From Fibrivirga algicola (GTDB lineage Bacteria; Bacteroidota; Bacteroidia; Cytophagales; Spirosomataceae): a stretch of 64,000 nucleotides of DNA. The notes under the pieces are model-generated. The model ran no database searches. It was not told where the DNA came from and was given only the letters and a program-made list of their open reading frames with translations. The DNA is taken from NCBI RefSeq assembly GCF_011742925.1, contig NZ_WAEL01000011.1, positions 1 through 64,000 of the forward strand. Direction: 5' to 3'. Positions 1 through 7,355 of the stretch are shown one piece after another; position 1 is the stretch's first letter, and each line of letters opens with the position of its first letter. A program made the translations under genes and the position numbers.

Positions 1-371
1 GTGGAGACGCAGGGATTTGAACCCTGGTCCAGTCAAGGAAAGCGTCGCGCTTTCTACATGCTTAGTTGTGATTGGAATTGTCGGGCGGGCAGCTGGCTCA
101 CAACAGGCCTACTGACAACCGTACATTGTTTTGTCTCGCTTCTTGTCACAATGATTATCGAAGCCAGCGCTGCGAGTCGACGCCTCCTGATCCAACCGGC
201 AGCACGTAGGTCGGGGAGACGATGGCATTTGCTAAACCCTCCGGATTAAGCAGCCATGGCGTAGTTATATTCGCCAGTTATTGTTTTGACGGCTTGTTTG
301 GGCGGGAAATACCGTCAACTCCCGGCATGCTTACACGCACTTTCGGCAAGCTGTCAATTCCAGTCGCCCCC
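1..371 (-). ncRNA. ssrA: tmRNA (transfer-messenger RNA), 3' end cut by window edge
   Basis: This RNA rescues stalled ribosomes and tags the unfinished protein for degradation, working with SmpB. On the minus strand the gene begins at 371 with GGGGGCGACTGGAATTGACAG, the classic tmRNA 5' end. It finishes at position 1 with a T-arm and acceptor, GGTTCAAATCCC then GTCTCCAC. The 5' GGGGGC can pair with the 3' GTCTCC, with two G-U pairs, to form the acceptor stem. The last two bases of CCA would lie just outside the window. An internal short reading frame encodes the tag. A protein-coding frame of 82 codons across 1-249 on the plus strand is an artefact of this gene. Confidence 0.93.
246..275 (-). 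other. tmRNA tag-peptide reading frame
   Basis: Inside the tmRNA the frame GGC GAA TAT AAC TAC GCC ATG GCT GCT TAA encodes G-E-Y-N-Y-A-M-A-A followed by stop. It starts with a Gly resume codon, as in other Bacteroidota tags (GENNYALAA type), and follows an A-rich stretch (AAAACAATAACT) where the ribosome resumes. The tyrosine at position 3 and methionine at position 7 differ from the usual N and L. Confidence 0.85.
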
Positions 372-379
372 AGTTAATG

Positions 380-411
380 TACCTATATAACCGGGAGCAG
401 CCGTCAAAAGT
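380..411 (-). promoter_or_regulatory. possible ssrA promoter
   Basis: Reading the minus strand toward the tmRNA, TTTTGACGG is followed after about 15 bases by TATATAGG, which ends about 10 bases before the mature 5' end at 371. The pattern resembles a sigma-70-like or Bacteroidota promoter but is not a clean TAnnTTTG, so confidence is low. Confidence 0.3.
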
Positions 412-466
412 TTCCTTATTCCCGGCGTAATGACCCAACTGGCGCTACGCTCAAGATGGCCTGCAC

Positions 467-1342
467 CTAGTACTGTTCGTATTCGTAGCGGTACACAAGC
501 GTAAAAAACACGTGGCTAACGGTGTCTTTTACCAATAACCCGTTCTGGTATTCCCGGTCATGGGTGGTCACTAGCTTGGCGCTCCCCGCAGGAAATTCAC
601 CCGTCAATTCCGTGGTCTCATACTGCGTTTCTACCATCGGATTGTTGGCACTGAACAACCTGGTGACCGTGGCCAGTTGATAGACGACCATCGTAGGCAG
701 GTGATAGGTCGGATTCGGGTAGTGATCAAACGTGGCTTCTATTTGACGGCGGAAGGTAGAATAGCCTTGTCCCCGCACGCCAACGTATGTCTGCCGATAT
801 AGACTGATATTATTTGCCGCGTCGAGGTCGTACAACTCAAATGTGCGCAACGCCAGCACAGTACCCAGGTAGGTACCATAATTATACGTGTACGTTGTTC
901 GGCCAGTTACCCGATTTTGCGCGTCGTAGGTAAAGACCATCACTACATTGTTGCGATCATAGACGCGGGCAATCCGGTTGGTAGAGTCGTATTCGTAGGT
1001 ATAGTGTCGTGAATAGTCCAGACCACCTGGCTCATCCACATACGTTTCGTCCAGCAGCTTTCCCTGCGCATCGTAGCGCAACACGCTGTGAAGAATCGGG
1101 GTTGAAGGCCCATTCTTCTCGTTGTCGCATACGAGTACGCCAACCAGCCGGTTTAGCGAGTCGTAGCTGAATTCGACACTGGAGACAGTGGGCAATCCGG
1201 TGTCTGAACTGATCGATTCAATGAATCGGCGTTTTAGTCGGGTACGTTGCTCGTTAACGGGGGCAATGCCGCGATGGTCGAGACAGGACAGCAGGCCACC
1301 GCACAAGCTCAGTAGCATCATCAGGTTGAGGAGCAATTTCAT
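467..1342 (-). CDS. Secreted lipoprotein with YD-repeat-like segments
   Basis: The start is placed at the ATG at 1342. It gives a lipoprotein signal (MKLLLNLMMLLSLCGGLLSC), whereas the longer frame adds 24 unlikely residues. The mature protein, about 290 residues, carries motifs of the YD/RHS type: YDSLNRLVGV, YDAQGKLLDE, YTYEYDSTNRIARVYD and FTYDAQNRVTGRTTYTY. Such repeats build a beta-rich ribbon in RHS proteins, but here there are only about four and no toxin or wall-anchoring domain. Many Bacteroidota carry short lipoproteins of this kind with no known function. It is probably anchored to the outer or inner membrane through the cysteine. It is a single gene, divergent from the SDR gene. 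Confidence 0.75.
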   Translation of the reverse strand: MKLLLNLMMLLSLCGGLLSCLDHRGIAPVNEQRTRLKRRFIESISSDTGLPTVSSVEFSYDSLNRLVGVLVCDNEKNGPSTPILHSVLRYDAQGKLLDETYVDEPGGLDYSRHYTYEYDSTNRIARVYDRNNVVMVFTYDAQNRVTGRTTYTYNYGTYLGTVLALRTFELYDLDAANNISLYRQTYVGVRGQGYSTFRRQIEATFDHYPNPTYHLPTMVVYQLATVTRLFSANNPMVETQYETTELTGEFPAGSAKLVTTHDREYQNGLLVKDTVSHVFFTLVYRYEYEQY

Positions 1343-1681
1343 CGACGAGAGATTTGGGGGACCATCAACGGCCAACAATCTGCTGACCCACAACAAACGT
1401 AGCTTGTCCATCAAACTTAACTACTGCTGTAAATCAGTCAGTTATCTGATTCGCATCAGCATGCCCGTTGCCAACCACGAGCATATGCGGCAACGACGGT
1501 TTCATCCGGTACCTCCCTGCCACACGTGACCTTGATCCGCCTGGGTCTGATTTTCGTCAGCTCGCCAGGTGCGAGCCGTCATTGATGAGCAGTTTTCCAT
1601 CGACGTGCTTTGCCACCATAACCTGGTACACACGCAACAGGCAGCATGCCACAAACAGGCCAATTGCCTAGTCAACGAAAT
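1343..1681. other. Intergenic gap between divergent genes
   Basis: These 339 bases separate the lipoprotein gene (leftward) from the SDR gene (rightward) and should hold both promoters. I find no TAnnTTTG match, hairpin or convincing small gene. Open frames here are overlaps from the coding strands. Confidence 0.5.
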
Positions 1682-2437
1682 ATGGACAAGTATTTGACCA
1701 ATAAGATCGCCCTGGTAACTGGCGCAGCCTCTGGCATCGGTAAGGCAACCGCAACCCTCTACGGTCAGTTGGGCGCCAGCGTTATGCTGTCTGATATACA
1801 TGAAGTAGCAGGCCAGCAGGTGGTGGAGGAATTAACAAAAGCCGGGATCAACGCCCGATTTACCAAGGCAGACGTAAGTGATCCGGTGCAGTGCCAGCAA
1901 CTGGTACAGGCAACTGTCAGTGCGTTTGGTCGCCTGGATATTGCGTTCAACAATGCGGGAATTGGGGGCGAAATAAACCCAACGGCCGACTACTCAATTG
2001 CCGGTTGGCAACAGGTCATCAACGTCAACCTCAACAGTGTGTTTTATTGCTTGAAGTACGAATTGGAAGTCATGTTACAACAGGGCGGCTCCGGGTCTAT
2101 CGTCAATATGGCCTCTATTCTCGGTCAGGTAGGCACGGCCCAATCACCCGCCTACGTGGCTTCGAAGCACGCGATCGTGGGTCTCACCCGCGCCGCTGCC
2201 ATTGAAAATGCGGCCAAACACATTCGCATCAATGCCGTTGGCCCGGCCTACATCGACACACCCCTGTTAGGCACGCTACCAGCCGACGTGAAATCGATGC
2301 TCGTTGGCCTTCACCCAATTGGTCGGTTAGGCAAAGCCGACGAAGTGGCCGAACTGGTGTGCTGGCTATCCTCTGACAAGGCGTCCTTTGTAACGGGTTC
2401 GTATTACCCGGTCGACGGGGGGTATCTGGCCCAGTAG
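1682..2437 (+). CDS. Short-chain dehydrogenase/reductase (SDR family)
   Basis: A classical 251-residue SDR that should catalyse NAD(P)-dependent oxidation or reduction of an alcohol/ketone; the substrate is unknown. Visible motifs are the cofactor-binding TGAASGIG (residues 13-20), NNAG (90-93), the catalytic Ser at 145 (NMASILG) and YVASK with Tyr158 and Lys162. The C-terminal half has the usual IDTPL and the FVTGSYYPVDGGY ending. Asp38 after the second strand (MLSDIH) suggests preference for NAD over NADP, an inference from the family. The ATG at 1682 (MDKYLTNK) is chosen over an upstream ATG at 1646, because family members begin close to the first beta strand. It is a single gene followed by a strong hairpin. 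Confidence 0.9.
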   Translation: MDKYLTNKIALVTGAASGIGKATATLYGQLGASVMLSDIHEVAGQQVVEELTKAGINARFTKADVSDPVQCQQLVQATVSAFGRLDIAFNNAGIGGEINPTADYSIAGWQQVINVNLNSVFYCLKYELEVMLQQGGSGSIVNMASILGQVGTAQSPAYVASKHAIVGLTRAAAIENAAKHIRINAVGPAYIDTPLLGTLPADVKSMLVGLHPIGRLGKADEVAELVCWLSSDKASFVTGSYYPVDGGYLAQ

Positions 2438-2480
2438 GAATGGTCGGCAACGATCAGGGTTACAGGTACACTACTTAAAC

Positions 2481-2537
2481 AACAGCGCCCCGGCAGTGAT
2501 CAGGCAGGGCTGTCTGATCACTGCCGGGGCGCTGGTT
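2481..2537. terminator. Long perfect hairpin after SDR gene
   Basis: CAGCGCCCCGGCAGTGATCA and its reverse complement form a 21-bp perfect stem around a 10-base centre. It lies 45 bases past the SDR stop. There is no long T-run after it, so it may act as a factor-independent terminator only weakly, or be a palindromic repeat. Confidence 0.6.
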
Positions 2538-2809
2538 AACGGCTTAACTGTGCCAGACTGAAAGCAGACTTCAGACATGTCTCCCACACCTGATTTGGCG
2601 CTGATCGGCGGACTAAAATTGGGGGATCGTTGCCGTCAATTATCGGTGAAAACCAGCGATTTTTGAACGATTTGCATTATTAGTCTATTGAATCAGTCTG
2701 TTTAAACAGATATAAACAAAATCAGTTAACTTGTCGTCAGATTACACAGAAGTTCAGGAGATATTCCGTACAACGCTTGCTATCGGAACCAGCGGGTTCT
2801 ACCAGGGCC
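2538..2809. other. AT-rich leader region
   Basis: With the hairpin above, this completes a 372-base gap. The sequence becomes AT-rich near 2660-2760 and presumably holds the promoter of the next gene. I could not find a clear TAnnTTTG element or another gene. Confidence 0.4.
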
Positions 2810-3451
2810 ATGACTTTAACGCCTTTTGAAACGAGCCTGTACCGGCAATTAGCCCGATTTTTTGGGCAATACGACTTTGCATTGCTTCCCGAAAAAAAGC
2901 AGTTTCGCCGAGCGACTCCAACCGGTTTCCAGAACATCATTCTGTCGCCATCCTACTACGGCCCCACTACCCTGCTCGACGTCAATTTTGGCTGTCGGAA
3001 CGAACAGGTAGAGCAGATCGCCCAGCAATTTCTGCCGACACTCACCGACTTCCGGCCCGACGCTAATACCCTGCTGATTTCGATTGGTAAATACAAGCAG
3101 GTGAATCCGCCGCGCTACAGCATCCGTACAGACAGCGAACTGGATTCGGTCTGCACACAGATCACCGATTTCTTCATTGAAACAGGCTTTGACCTGATCG
3201 AGAAGTCGATCTCGCTGGGTACGTTGGATACGATTCTGAACGAGAATCCGGCGCAACCGTGTCCGTTTGTGTATAACCAAACATTCCGTTGCTACAAAGG
3301 GCTAACCGTTGCCAGCCTGACCCACAACCCGCATTTCCTGGGCCTGATCGATTTGTACCGGCACCAACTCAGCCGCCAGTCACAGAACGCCTACGAAGCC
3401 ATGAATTTCGACCGGCTGGTATCGTATCTGCAACATTACTCGCCCAACTAA
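2810..3451 (+). CDS. Hypothetical cytoplasmic protein
   Basis: A 213-residue protein with no signal peptide or membrane segment; I do not recognise the family with certainty. The ATG at 2810 (MTLTPFETSLY) is preferred to a TTG 33 bases upstream. The N-terminal part (LLPEKKQFRRATPTGFQNIILSPS, then LDVNFGCRNEQVEQIA) resembles the layout of DUF4304-type proteins, which have a variable GFxR..., a strand ending in S, then a strand with xVNxGxR. That is only a resemblance. The rest is mixed alpha/beta and carries no catalytic motif that I can name. It converges with the ppx gene, whose stop lies 20 bases away. Confidence 0.6.
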   Translation: MTLTPFETSLYRQLARFFGQYDFALLPEKKQFRRATPTGFQNIILSPSYYGPTTLLDVNFGCRNEQVEQIAQQFLPTLTDFRPDANTLLISIGKYKQVNPPRYSIRTDSELDSVCTQITDFFIETGFDLIEKSISLGTLDTILNENPAQPCPFVYNQTFRCYKGLTVASLTHNPHFLGLIDLYRHQLSRQSQNAYEAMNFDRLVSYLQHYSPN

Positions 3452-3471
3452 AAGGGGTTCACCTCCTTTTG

Positions 3472-4422
3472 TCAAACCAGGGCTCCCTCCTTCAACGCAT
3501 AAGTCGATACGCTCATCGCGCTGATGCCGTATGACCGGAGCACGAAATCGATCAGGCAAACGGCTACGACGATCATATCAACCCGCAGTTCGATCATGCC
3601 GGGGAGCGCCATCCGCTGGTCGTGGTTTCGCTCGATCAGCAGTTGGTAGAAATGGTAGAAATCGGCGATGGGCAAGGTAAAAGCGGCCTGTTCGGAAGGT
3701 GGCCATGTACCTGTCTGCTCATGAAAATACATGTCGACCAGCGTATCAAACGAGCCCGACGAGCCCACCAGTACGGTAGGCTGGTATTGATGCACGGCGT
3801 TAGTTAACGGAAGTAACTGCTCCTGAAAAAACGAGGCCATCCGGTTTACCGAGGCCGGGCTGATAACGTCTGCTTCGCCCATAAACCGCTCCATGAGCCG
3901 CTGACCGCCAATCTCAAAGCTTTGCTTCCAGAAGATCCGGCTGTCGTTCCCGATAATGAATTCAACGCTGCCGCCGCCAATGTCCATCACCATGGCTGTG
4001 GCACCGGCCGGAATAGCGCCCGACGAACGTACCCCCTGGTAGATCAGCCCGGCTTCTTCATCGCCCGAAATAACCCGAATCGCCAGCCCGGTCTCCTGCC
4101 GGATCCGGTCGACAAATGCCTGTTGGTTTTGCGCTACGCGGATGGCGCTGGTTCCGTAGACCGCCACATCGGCCGGATTTATTTCGTGCTGGTCGAGCAC
4201 CGTGCGGAAGTAAGTAAGAACACCCAGCGCGCGCTCCATGGCTTCGTCGGTGATAATGCGCTGATTTATTCCGCCACCTGCCGCCGACGACCGCCCTATT
4301 TTGGCGGGTCTGCTTTCTCGAAAGAGGGTCTGGTAGGCCCCATTCCGGTCAGAATCGGCATTTTTTTGAACAATCATCAGGTGGAACGTGTTGGTTCCGA
4401 GGTCTATCACCGCTTGTTTCAT
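3472..4422 (-). CDS. Ppx/GppA-family exopolyphosphatase / pppGpp phosphatase
   Basis: A 316-residue member of the ASKHA phosphatase family that hydrolyses inorganic polyphosphate or converts pppGpp to ppGpp. The N-terminus MKQAVIDLGTNTFHLMIV is the phosphate-1 loop. The second loop is MVMDIGGGSVEFIIG near residue 145, and a GSSGSFDTLVD segment follows near residue 220. It is the short, two-domain form without the C-terminal HD extension of enterobacterial Ppx. The ATG at 4422 lies inside the promoter region of the divergent rpsU gene. A perfect TAnnTTTG element on this strand sits about 40 bases upstream. Which substrate it prefers cannot be read from the sequence. Confidence 0.9.
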   Translation of the reverse strand: MKQAVIDLGTNTFHLMIVQKNADSDRNGAYQTLFRESRPAKIGRSSAAGGGINQRIITDEAMERALGVLTYFRTVLDQHEINPADVAVYGTSAIRVAQNQQAFVDRIRQETGLAIRVISGDEEAGLIYQGVRSSGAIPAGATAMVMDIGGGSVEFIIGNDSRIFWKQSFEIGGQRLMERFMGEADVISPASVNRMASFFQEQLLPLTNAVHQYQPTVLVGSSGSFDTLVDMYFHEQTGTWPPSEQAAFTLPIADFYHFYQLLIERNHDQRMALPGMIELRVDMIVVAVCLIDFVLRSYGISAMSVSTYALKEGALV

Positions 4423-4443
4423 GTAGCAGATTTGCTATCTTTG
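4414..4443 (+). promoter_or_regulatory. Promoter of rpsU (Bacteroidota consensus)
   Basis: TTG at 4414-4416, a 19-base spacer, then TATCTTTG at 4436-4443 exactly fits the Bacteroidota TTG/TAnnTTTG promoter. The predicted start lies about 30-35 bases before the S21 ATG. Its -33 part overlaps the first codons of the divergent ppx gene. Confidence 0.8.
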
Positions 4444-4462
4444 CAGTCCGTTTTGCAAAACA

Positions 4463-4470
4463 CAAAAATA
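4463..4470 (-). promoter_or_regulatory. Probable -7 element of the ppx promoter
   Basis: On the minus strand TATTTTTG (4470-4463) matches TAnnTTTG, 40 bases before the ppx ATG. No good TTG lies at the expected upstream distance. It sits between the rpsU -7 element and the rpsU start. Confidence 0.5.
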
Positions 4471-4480
4471 CCGGTATTAC

Positions 4481-4678
4481 ATGATTATCATTAACGTAAA
4501 AGAAAACGAGTCGATTGACAAAGCCCTGAAGCGGTTCAAGAAGAAATTCGAGAAAACAGGGGTGTTGCGTTCACTACGCTCACGCACTGCTTTCCAGAAG
4601 CCTTCGATCAGCCGTCGCAAGGACGTCATTCGCGCTGCCTACAAAGAAAAAATGTACGGCAACCACACGCAGCAATAG
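4481..4678 (+). CDS. rpsU: 30S ribosomal protein S21
   Basis: A 65-residue, strongly basic protein of the small ribosomal subunit. The sequence MIIINVKENESIDKALKRFKKK..., then SRRKDVIRAAYKEKMY, is typical of Bacteroidota S21. In Bacteroidota, S21 sits near the 3' end of 16S rRNA and takes part in hiding the anti-Shine-Dalgarno sequence (established for the phylum). This fits the absence of strong SD sequences in the window. It has its own consensus promoter 38 bases upstream and lies 100 bases before the recombinase gene. Confidence 0.97.
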   Translation: MIIINVKENESIDKALKRFKKKFEKTGVLRSLRSRTAFQKPSISRRKDVIRAAYKEKMYGNHTQQ

Positions 4679-4778
4679 TCGGTCGCTGTTGATCGATGCC
4701 CGTTGTTTGAACCGGAATTTTCCGGCAGTATAGGTGTACCAGGTTTTGTGAATCGATACGTATCTTCGTTCTATTCAT

Positions 4779-5702
4779 ATGCAGCCCGTTCCTCCTCTAC
4801 CGCCGGCGAATTCCGGTTCTGATTTTTTACAGCATATCCGCTACGAGAAGCGGCTGAGCCACCACACGCTTGTGGCGTATGAAAATGACCTGCTCCAGTT
4901 CACCGAATTTTTGCAGGAACACCATAACAGCGTTGCCCCCGCGCAGGCCGACCATTTGCTCATCCGCGCCTGGATCGTACACCTGGTTGAAACCCAACTC
5001 GACAAATCGACGGTAAACCGAAAGATCGCTACGCTGCGTAGCTTCTACGGCTATCTACTGCGCCGCCAGCAGATTGGCATCGACCCGATGCAGAAAATTG
5101 TGGCTTTGAAGATGAGCAAGAAGCTGCCAACGTTTGTGGAAGAGAAGCCCATGGCGACCCTGCTAGATGATATCGAGTTCCCCGACGATTTTATTGGCCT
5201 TCGCGATAAACTGGTGCTCGAACTGCTCTATGGAACCGGCATCCGTCTCAGCGAACTCACCGGCCTGAAACCCACCGACGTAAATCTGTACGACCACACC
5301 ATCACAGTTTTAGGCAAGCGCAACAAGCACCGCATTGTTCCACTCACGCCGCCCCTGTTTGCGTTGATTGAGCAGTATCAACAGCAGAAATCGAGTTTCT
5401 TCGACGGCAAAGCAGACCCCAGCACATTGATTGTCAGCGACAAGGGGATTGCCGCTTACCCCGTGCTTATTCAGCGCATCGTAAACAAGTATCTCTCGTT
5501 GGTAACTACGCTGGAGAAAAAAAGCCCCCACGTGTTGCGCCATACGTTTGCCACGCATCTGCTCAACCGGGGGGCCGACTTAAACGCTATCAAAGATCTC
5601 CTGGGCCACAGCAGCTTAGCCGCCACCCAGATCTACACACACACTGGTCTGGACCAACTTAAAAAAGCCCACGATCAGGCCCATCCGAAAGGAGGGAAAT
5701 AA
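4779..5702 (+). CDS. xerC: Tyrosine recombinase, XerC/XerD type
   Basis: A 307-residue site-specific recombinase that resolves chromosome dimers at dif during division, usually as a pair of XerC and XerD. It has an N-terminal SAM-like core-binding domain (about residues 12-100) and a C-terminal catalytic domain. The catalytic set is visible: Arg156 (GTGIRLSEL), Lys180 (LGKRNKH), His251 and Arg254 (HVLRH), His277 (LLGHSSL) and the nucleophile Tyr286 (TQIYTH). The normal length and the rpsU neighbour indicate the housekeeping Xer protein rather than a mobile-element integrase. Whether it is the C or D paralogue is uncertain. The stop codon lies within the stem of the downstream hairpin. Confidence 0.9.
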   Translation: MQPVPPLPPANSGSDFLQHIRYEKRLSHHTLVAYENDLLQFTEFLQEHHNSVAPAQADHLLIRAWIVHLVETQLDKSTVNRKIATLRSFYGYLLRRQQIGIDPMQKIVALKMSKKLPTFVEEKPMATLLDDIEFPDDFIGLRDKLVLELLYGTGIRLSELTGLKPTDVNLYDHTITVLGKRNKHRIVPLTPPLFALIEQYQQQKSSFFDGKADPSTLIVSDKGIAAYPVLIQRIVNKYLSLVTTLEKKSPHVLRHTFATHLLNRGADLNAIKDLLGHSSLAATQIYTHTGLDQLKKAHDQAHPKGGK

Positions 5703-5778
5703 GGTTGAGGTTTGACGTTGCTCTGCTAACCAACCAGTTCGTGGTCAGGCAGCGTAACGTCAAACCTCAACCTTATTT
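5697..5778. terminator. Bidirectional hairpin between convergent genes
   Basis: A 23-bp perfect inverted repeat (arms 5697-5719 and 5756-5778; core GAGGTTTGACGTT / AACGTCAAACCTC) encloses 36 bases. T-runs occur on both strands. It separates xerC from the leftward outer-membrane gene and includes the xerC stop codon. The right arm closely matches a second element between atpA and atpG (41087-41176), so it may also be a dispersed repeat. Confidence 0.75.
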
Positions 5779-5779
5779 T

Positions 5780-6478
5780 TCAATAAAACCGGAACGTCAG
5801 ACCAGCGGATAGCATCAGGTTCTGGGCGTTGTTGATTTCATTGTAGTTGTAGAACACATTCTGGTACTGGGCCTGCACTTCACCACCCAGACCGCCTTCG
5901 CGTTTGCCAAAGACTTTCAGACCAATGGCGGGCGCAACGGCTCCAGCAAACTTCTTATTACCGTCAGAGAGCGTACCATAAAAATTGGTGTAGTTCACAA
6001 AGGCACCGCCACCCGCCAGTTGCACATAGGGCCGGATAGCGGCGGCCGGATCGGCAAAATAATAAGCGGCCGTTGCCATCACCGGGGTGATGGTCAGCGT
6101 ACGGGTTTGTACAGCCGAGATCGTTTCATCGCCCAGCTCGTAAACCGCACGGGGTAACCGTTGCTGGCTGTATTGGTAGCCCGTTTGCAAGCCCAGTGAG
6201 AACTGCTGCGGAAACTGCCATTCCATCGTCGCAATTACGTTGGCTGGCGACAACTTGTCGATGTAATTCCGCGACGTACCTATCGGCATACCGATTCCGT
6301 ACCGTACCGATCCGTTGAAGGTAACGTACCGGTTATAAGTCGATTCCTGGATCAGATTGTAGGCATTGCGTTCATTGCCCTTCCCATAATCGGGGTTACC
6401 GGGCATTGGCTGGATCTGCGCCCACGCCATAGAAGAGGCTAACAGCAGGGAAGCCGTTAGCAAGTGAGTGAGTTTCAT
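5780..6478 (-). CDS. Outer membrane beta-barrel protein
   Basis: A 232-residue secreted protein with a clear signal peptide (MKLTHLLTASLLLASSMAWAQ). The mature part alternates hydrophobic and polar residues in strand-like blocks (SLGLQTGYQYS, ITPVMATAAYYF, PYVQLAGGGAFVNYTNFYG) and ends in LSAGLTFRFY. That terminal aromatic residue is the BAM recognition feature of outer-membrane barrels. An eight- or ten-stranded barrel similar to OmpA/OprF-type porin-like proteins is likely; the ligand is unknown. It lies 9 bases after the DUF4136 lipoprotein gene, so the two form an operon. Confidence 0.8.
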   Translation of the reverse strand: MKLTHLLTASLLLASSMAWAQIQPMPGNPDYGKGNERNAYNLIQESTYNRYVTFNGSVRYGIGMPIGTSRNYIDKLSPANVIATMEWQFPQQFSLGLQTGYQYSQQRLPRAVYELGDETISAVQTRTLTITPVMATAAYYFADPAAAIRPYVQLAGGGAFVNYTNFYGTLSDGNKKFAGAVAPAIGLKVFGKREGGLGGEVQAQYQNVFYNYNEINNAQNLMLSAGLTFRFY

Positions 6479-6487
6479 AAGGATGTC

Positions 6488-7183
6488 TTAACGAGTTGGG
6501 CGCAGGTAGGTCGACTGCGCAAAAGTGTCGGCGATCAGTTGATCAACGGCGTTGTCGTCGAAAATACCGTTCCCCCGCGCTTCGGCCATGTACAACACGC
6601 GCAGCTGGTTTTGCGGGGCGTTCGGATCAGTCGTAGGCGTGGTGATTGGCCGATTTTTCAAATCGACAATCTGGATACGCCAGAATTGGTCGGCTACCTG
6701 ATAATACTGGTAATAGCCCGGTGAGTAGAGCGGATCATAAAAACCGCCGAAGCCGCCACCAAAACCACCCCAATAGTTGCTATAGTAACCAGCATATGGA
6801 TTGACGGACACGCCCGTATACCGGTTGTTTACCCGCGTAACGGCAACACCCAGGTCGGCTGGCTGACCGGCGGCTACCCGGCGGAAACCCCGATTGGTTA
6901 ACTCAGTGGCCAGACGGGAAACAAACCGCTGTTCGGTTGGTAACGACGACTGGGTATACCGGTCGTTCGATTCAACCAGCACAGAATCGGGCAAGCTAAA
7001 CGTAGCATATTGGCTAAAATCGGCCTGCCGGTCGTAATTGGTAATGATGACGTTCGAGTCCTGTGGGCTCAGGTCATCAGTTGCGGATGTGCTACAGGCC
7101 GACAGCCCCAAACCCAGGCTTAGCGCAATAGCAGCAGCGGCCAGACCCCGAACGGGTTGCCGCCATACTCCTTTCCTTTTCAT
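6488..7183 (-). CDS. DUF4136 domain lipoprotein
   Basis: A 231-residue lipoprotein. The signal sequence ends in the lipobox LSAC after a twin-basic, hydrophobic N-terminus. The following SNVIITNYDRQADFSQYATFSLPDS is the DUF4136 signature, followed by LATELTNRGFRRV and DLGVAVTRVNNRYTGVSVN. A Gly/Tyr/Trp-rich loop (NYWGGFGGGFGGF) lies near residue 140. The family is common in Gram-negative envelopes; its function is not known. It is the first gene of a two-gene operon with the outer-membrane barrel. A second, shorter paralogue lies at 42602-43180. Confidence 0.85.
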   Translation of the reverse strand: MKRKGVWRQPVRGLAAAAIALSLGLGLSACSTSATDDLSPQDSNVIITNYDRQADFSQYATFSLPDSVLVESNDRYTQSSLPTEQRFVSRLATELTNRGFRRVAAGQPADLGVAVTRVNNRYTGVSVNPYAGYYSNYWGGFGGGFGGFYDPLYSPGYYQYYQVADQFWRIQIVDLKNRPITTPTTDPNAPQNQLRVLYMAEARGNGIFDDNAVDQLIADTFAQSTYLRPTR

Positions 7184-7321
7184 AGATAAAACGTTGATTG
7201 TTTACTATCTATAAAACGTATAGAGTAGAGCATTAGTTTTCCCGGCCCAATCGCACTAATTGAAATCTAATGCCTGGAAACCTATCCTGTTTTTCAGACC
7301 TTATAGGTTTAGAAGAAGCCG

Positions 7322-7329
7322 TATCTTTG
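7322..7329 (+). promoter_or_regulatory. -7 element of the ileS promoter
   Basis: TATCTTTG is an exact match to TAnnTTTG, 26 bases before the proposed GTG start of ileS. The -33 position has CTT/TTA rather than TTG, so only half of the promoter is a good match. Confidence 0.65.
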
Positions 7330-7355
7330 CACCCTGAAACGACCTGCGTTACGCC

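Noticed and set aside
1-249. 82-codon open frame on the plus strand
   Set aside because: It lies antisense to the tmRNA and has no protein-like sequence.
4779-5702. Integrase of a mobile element
   Set aside because: Normal Xer length, next to rpsU, no tRNA or att repeats and no phage or transfer genes nearby.
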